DNA of 64,000 bases from UBA8752 sp042095055 (lineage in GTDB: Bacteria > Bacteroidota > Bacteroidia > Flavobacteriales_D > Sanyastnellaceae). The notes under the pieces are model-generated. The model ran no database searches and was not told where the DNA came from. It saw only the letters and a program-made list of their open reading frames with translations. This document shows, piece after piece, positions 62,355-64,000 of this stretch. The stretch is taken from positions 158,201-222,200 of the forward strand of contig JBELBZ010000001.1 of assembly GCA_042095055.1 (NCBI GenBank). The letters are read 5' to 3'. The position numbers and the translations under genes were made by a program. How positions within the stretch are numbered: position 1 is the stretch's first letter; every line of letters starts with the position of its first letter.

Positions 62355-63428
62355 TCAAGAGCTGGGCAGCTGTGACAAGGCCTGTTGGAAGTCTTCGAGC
62401 GTCACGTTGACATCGACTTTGGGACAACCAGGACCATTGAGAAGCACCACCTTCACTTGCTCACCTTGGTTCTTTTTGTCATGCCCCATGATGTTCCACA
62501 GGACTTCGGCATCGGGAATACCGCAGGGCAAGGGAATGAGCGTCGCCAGAGAACGTGAAACTCCATCAAATTCGCCCGGTTTTACTTGCGGACATTCGGC
62601 GTGGAACTCACTCATTTTAAGGGCGATGCGCATGCCCCAAGCAACGGCTTCACCGTGTTTGAGGTCTGCAGACTGCTCCATGGCCCATGATTCAAGTGCA
62701 TGGCCGGAAGTGTGGCCGAAATTGAGCGTTTTCCTTGTGCCGTTGGTTTCCAATGCGTCTTGATCCACGATGTTGGACTTGATCGCAATCGATTCAATAA
62801 TGGCCCCTTCAAACGCTTCCGGTTGTGCGCTTTTCAGCGTGTTTTCCCAAGGGAGCTCCCTCGCTTCTTTCGATGCGATCAAGGTGTGCTTGATGTGTTC
62901 GGCCCATCCATTGGCCATTTCACGTGCGTCGAGGGTGTCCAGAAAACTGGAGTGTATGCTGACCCCCGAAGGCTGTGCGAACGTACCAATCCTGTTCTTC
63001 AGACCGCGAAAATTAATGCCCGTTTTACCCCCAATGGAGGCGTCGACCATGGAGAGCAGGGTCGTGGGGATCAGCCAGAAATGAACGCCCCTCAAGTAGG
63101 TGCTGCTTGCAAACGCAGTCAAGTCAGTGATGGTGCCGCCACCCAGCGCGATCACCAGTCCATGTCGGTCCATTCCCATTCCTTCAAAACTGTCCCACAG
63201 CGCATGGGTGTGCTCGATGGACTTGATTTTTTCGCCGTGTTGGCCCAAACGCAAAAATTGGGTGCCGGGCGGCAAATGTGGATTCAGTGCAGGAAGGCAC
63301 CATTTTTCAGTCATAGGGTCGGTTACCACAGCGACTGAGGTAGGAGAATGATCGTCCAACCAAGCTCTGAGCGACTTGAACAGTGGGTCGATGTGGATGT
63401 TGGGAATGGAATCCAAAGCAGCCTTCAT
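62355..63428 (-). CDS. aroB: 3-dehydroquinate synthase
   Basis: 357 residues from ATG 63428 (MKAALDSIPNIHIDPLFK); the open frame runs 32 codons further across the tRNA-Phe gene and was not used. Shikimate-pathway enzyme converting DAHP to 3-dehydroquinate. NAD and zinc motifs are present: ALGGGTITDLTAFASSTYLRG, PTTLLSMVDASIGGKTGIN, GWAEHIKHTLI, LNFGHTSGHALE and LKHGEAVAWGM. Confidence 0.95.
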   Translation of the reverse strand: MKAALDSIPNIHIDPLFKSLRAWLDDHSPTSVAVVTDPMTEKWCLPALNPHLPPGTQFLRLGQHGEKIKSIEHTHALWDSFEGMGMDRHGLVIALGGGTITDLTAFASSTYLRGVHFWLIPTTLLSMVDASIGGKTGINFRGLKNRIGTFAQPSGVSIHSSFLDTLDAREMANGWAEHIKHTLIASKEARELPWENTLKSAQPEAFEGAIIESIAIKSNIVDQDALETNGTRKTLNFGHTSGHALESWAMEQSADLKHGEAVAWGMRIALKMSEFHAECPQVKPGEFDGVSRSLATLIPLPCGIPDAEVLWNIMGHDKKNQGEQVKVVLLNGPGCPKVDVNVTLEDFQQALSQLPSS

Positions 63429-63443
63429 ATTGGAAAGGTCAGA

Positions 63444-63480
63444 AATAAAACAAGCGGACGAAAGTCCGCTTGTTTTTTGG
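63444..63480 (-). terminator. Terminator after tRNA-Phe (works on both strands)
   Basis: A perfect 12-bp stem (AAACAAGCGGAC with complement) and a GAAA loop, 63448-63475. On the minus strand it is followed by TTGTTTTATTTC and ends the tRNA-Phe transcript; on the plus strand a T-run (GTTTTTTGG) follows as well. Confidence 0.8.
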
Positions 63481-63482
63481 TG

Positions 63483-63555
63483 TGGTACCACCTGGATTCG
63501 AACCAGGGACACATGGATTTTCAATCCATTGCTCTACCACCTGAGCTATGGTACC
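63483..63555 (-). tRNA. tRNA-Phe (anticodon GAA)
   Basis: Minus-strand cloverleaf: acceptor GGTACCA/TGGTACC, D-arm GCTC/GAGC, anticodon stem ATGGA/TCCAT with loop TTGAAAA (anticodon GAA), T-arm CCTGG/CCAGG, discriminator A. No encoded CCA. It lies upstream of aroB on the same strand. Confidence 0.97.
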
Positions 63556-63875
63556 AAAGGGGGCGCAAATGTAGCAAAATTTCTTTCCTGCTTGTCGCTT
63601 CTCGTGAAGGTGGCAGTGCAGCGAAATGAGCTTTCAATTATGGGGTGGAAAAATGAATGGTGATAATCAGCTTACACAGGTGCTATAATTCAGTACAGAG
63701 TGGTTCTTGTAAAAATAATATTCGACGAAATATTAAAAATCATAGACGAATTAGCTGTTTGAATGAGGAGCGGGTATTAAGATTTTGTTAGCGGGGTCAA
63801 TTGTTGAATTGAACCCCATTAAATTCGGATAACTCTCAGGAGAACATTAACCGCGCTTAACCAAAATTGCTTGAC
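63556..63875. other. AT-rich 320-nt intergenic region with an inverted repeat
   Basis: No ORF or RNA gene could be supported. The region is clearly less GC-rich than the rest. At 63793-63817 an inverted repeat, GGGGTCAATT / AATTGAACCCC with a one-base bulge and loop GTTG, precedes the start of the last gene by about 60 nt. It may be a terminator-like or regulatory hairpin, and the region probably contains the promoter of the gene at 63876. Confidence 0.5.
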
Positions 63876-64000
63876 ATGATGTCCAAGACCATCACTCTGG
63901 TAACAGTCCTTTTCTGCTGTCTGACCGCAGCCTTTTCCCAACAGCAAGTATCTGTGAATTCGGCTCCTGCCCCTGAAGGGTATGACCTCGAAGTCGAAGT
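63876..64000 (+). CDS. N-terminal fragment of a secreted protein
   Basis: ATG 63876 (with a second in-frame ATG just after it) begins a clear signal peptide: MMSKTITLVTVLFCCLTAAF then SQQQ. The mature start is VSVNSAPAPEGYDLEVEV. Only 41 residues are in the window, so no family can be named. A T9SS cargo would fit the neighbourhood but is a guess. Confidence 0.7.
   Translation, partial: MMSKTITLVTVLFCCLTAAFSQQQVSVNSAPAPEGYDLEVE

Overview
The window is a gene-dense, fairly GC-rich piece of a Bacteroidota chromosome, most likely from the Flavobacteriales or a close marine relative. The placement is inferred from gene content: the type IX secretion (T9SS) and gliding genes gldJ, porU and porV with a PorP/SprF protein, secreted proteins with type A and type B T9SS C-terminal domains, a fused LpxC-FabZ, an ELFV dehydrogenase, NhaD, and a DUF4301 protein. 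No mobile element, prophage, rRNA or CRISPR array was seen. Two tRNA genes are present (Val-UAC and Phe-GAA).

Layout. 1-8.1 kb: the tail of an unidentified gene, a helix-hairpin-helix/outer-membrane protein, elongation factor P, a PP2C-type phosphatase, a surface-polysaccharide group (O-antigen ligase-like, Wzz-like, GT4) and RNase HII. 8.3-12.9 kb: a 1539-residue secreted mosaic protein carrying lamin-tail, cupredoxin and OB-fold domains, nine Cys-bracketed repeats and a dockerin-like tail. 13-18.7 kb: Na/Pi cotransporter, lipoprotein, LuxE-like enzyme, PiT-like membrane protein, TyrS. 18.8-28 kb: MurF, GldJ and PorP/SprF on the minus strand, PorU and PorV on the plus strand. 28-33 kb: IspF, PDH E1-alpha, PDH E2, RecG. 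33-41 kb: a propeller-like protein, acyl-CoA dehydrogenase, AnmK, ELFV dehydrogenase, NhaD, and ExbB-ExbD-TonB. 41-50 kb: FolC, a secreted vanadium haloperoxidase-like protein, tRNA-Val, a methyltransferase, GpmI, a type B T9SS protein and a LolD-like ATPase. 50-57 kb: AsnS, RpoN, a PAP2 protein, GalE, an HPt protein and DUF4301. 57-63.5 kb: a type A T9SS protein, an ABC ATPase, the lipid A operon lpxD, lpxC-fabZ, lpxA, then aroB and tRNA-Phe. The window ends in the first 41 codons of a secreted protein.

Together the genes describe an outer-membrane-centred cell. Lipid A, O-antigen and UDP-sugar genes build the surface. PorU and PorV (the T9SS attachment complex) and GldJ export and anchor large adhesin- or enzyme-like proteins, and an ExbB/ExbD/TonB set energises the envelope. 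The rest is housekeeping.

Two signals stand out. First, a TAnnTT-plus-GC element sits 4-10 nt before the ATG of at least nine genes, which suggests leaderless or near-leaderless transcription. Second, a Cys-ended dockerin-like tail is shared by two secreted proteins that lack the usual T9SS C-terminal domains.
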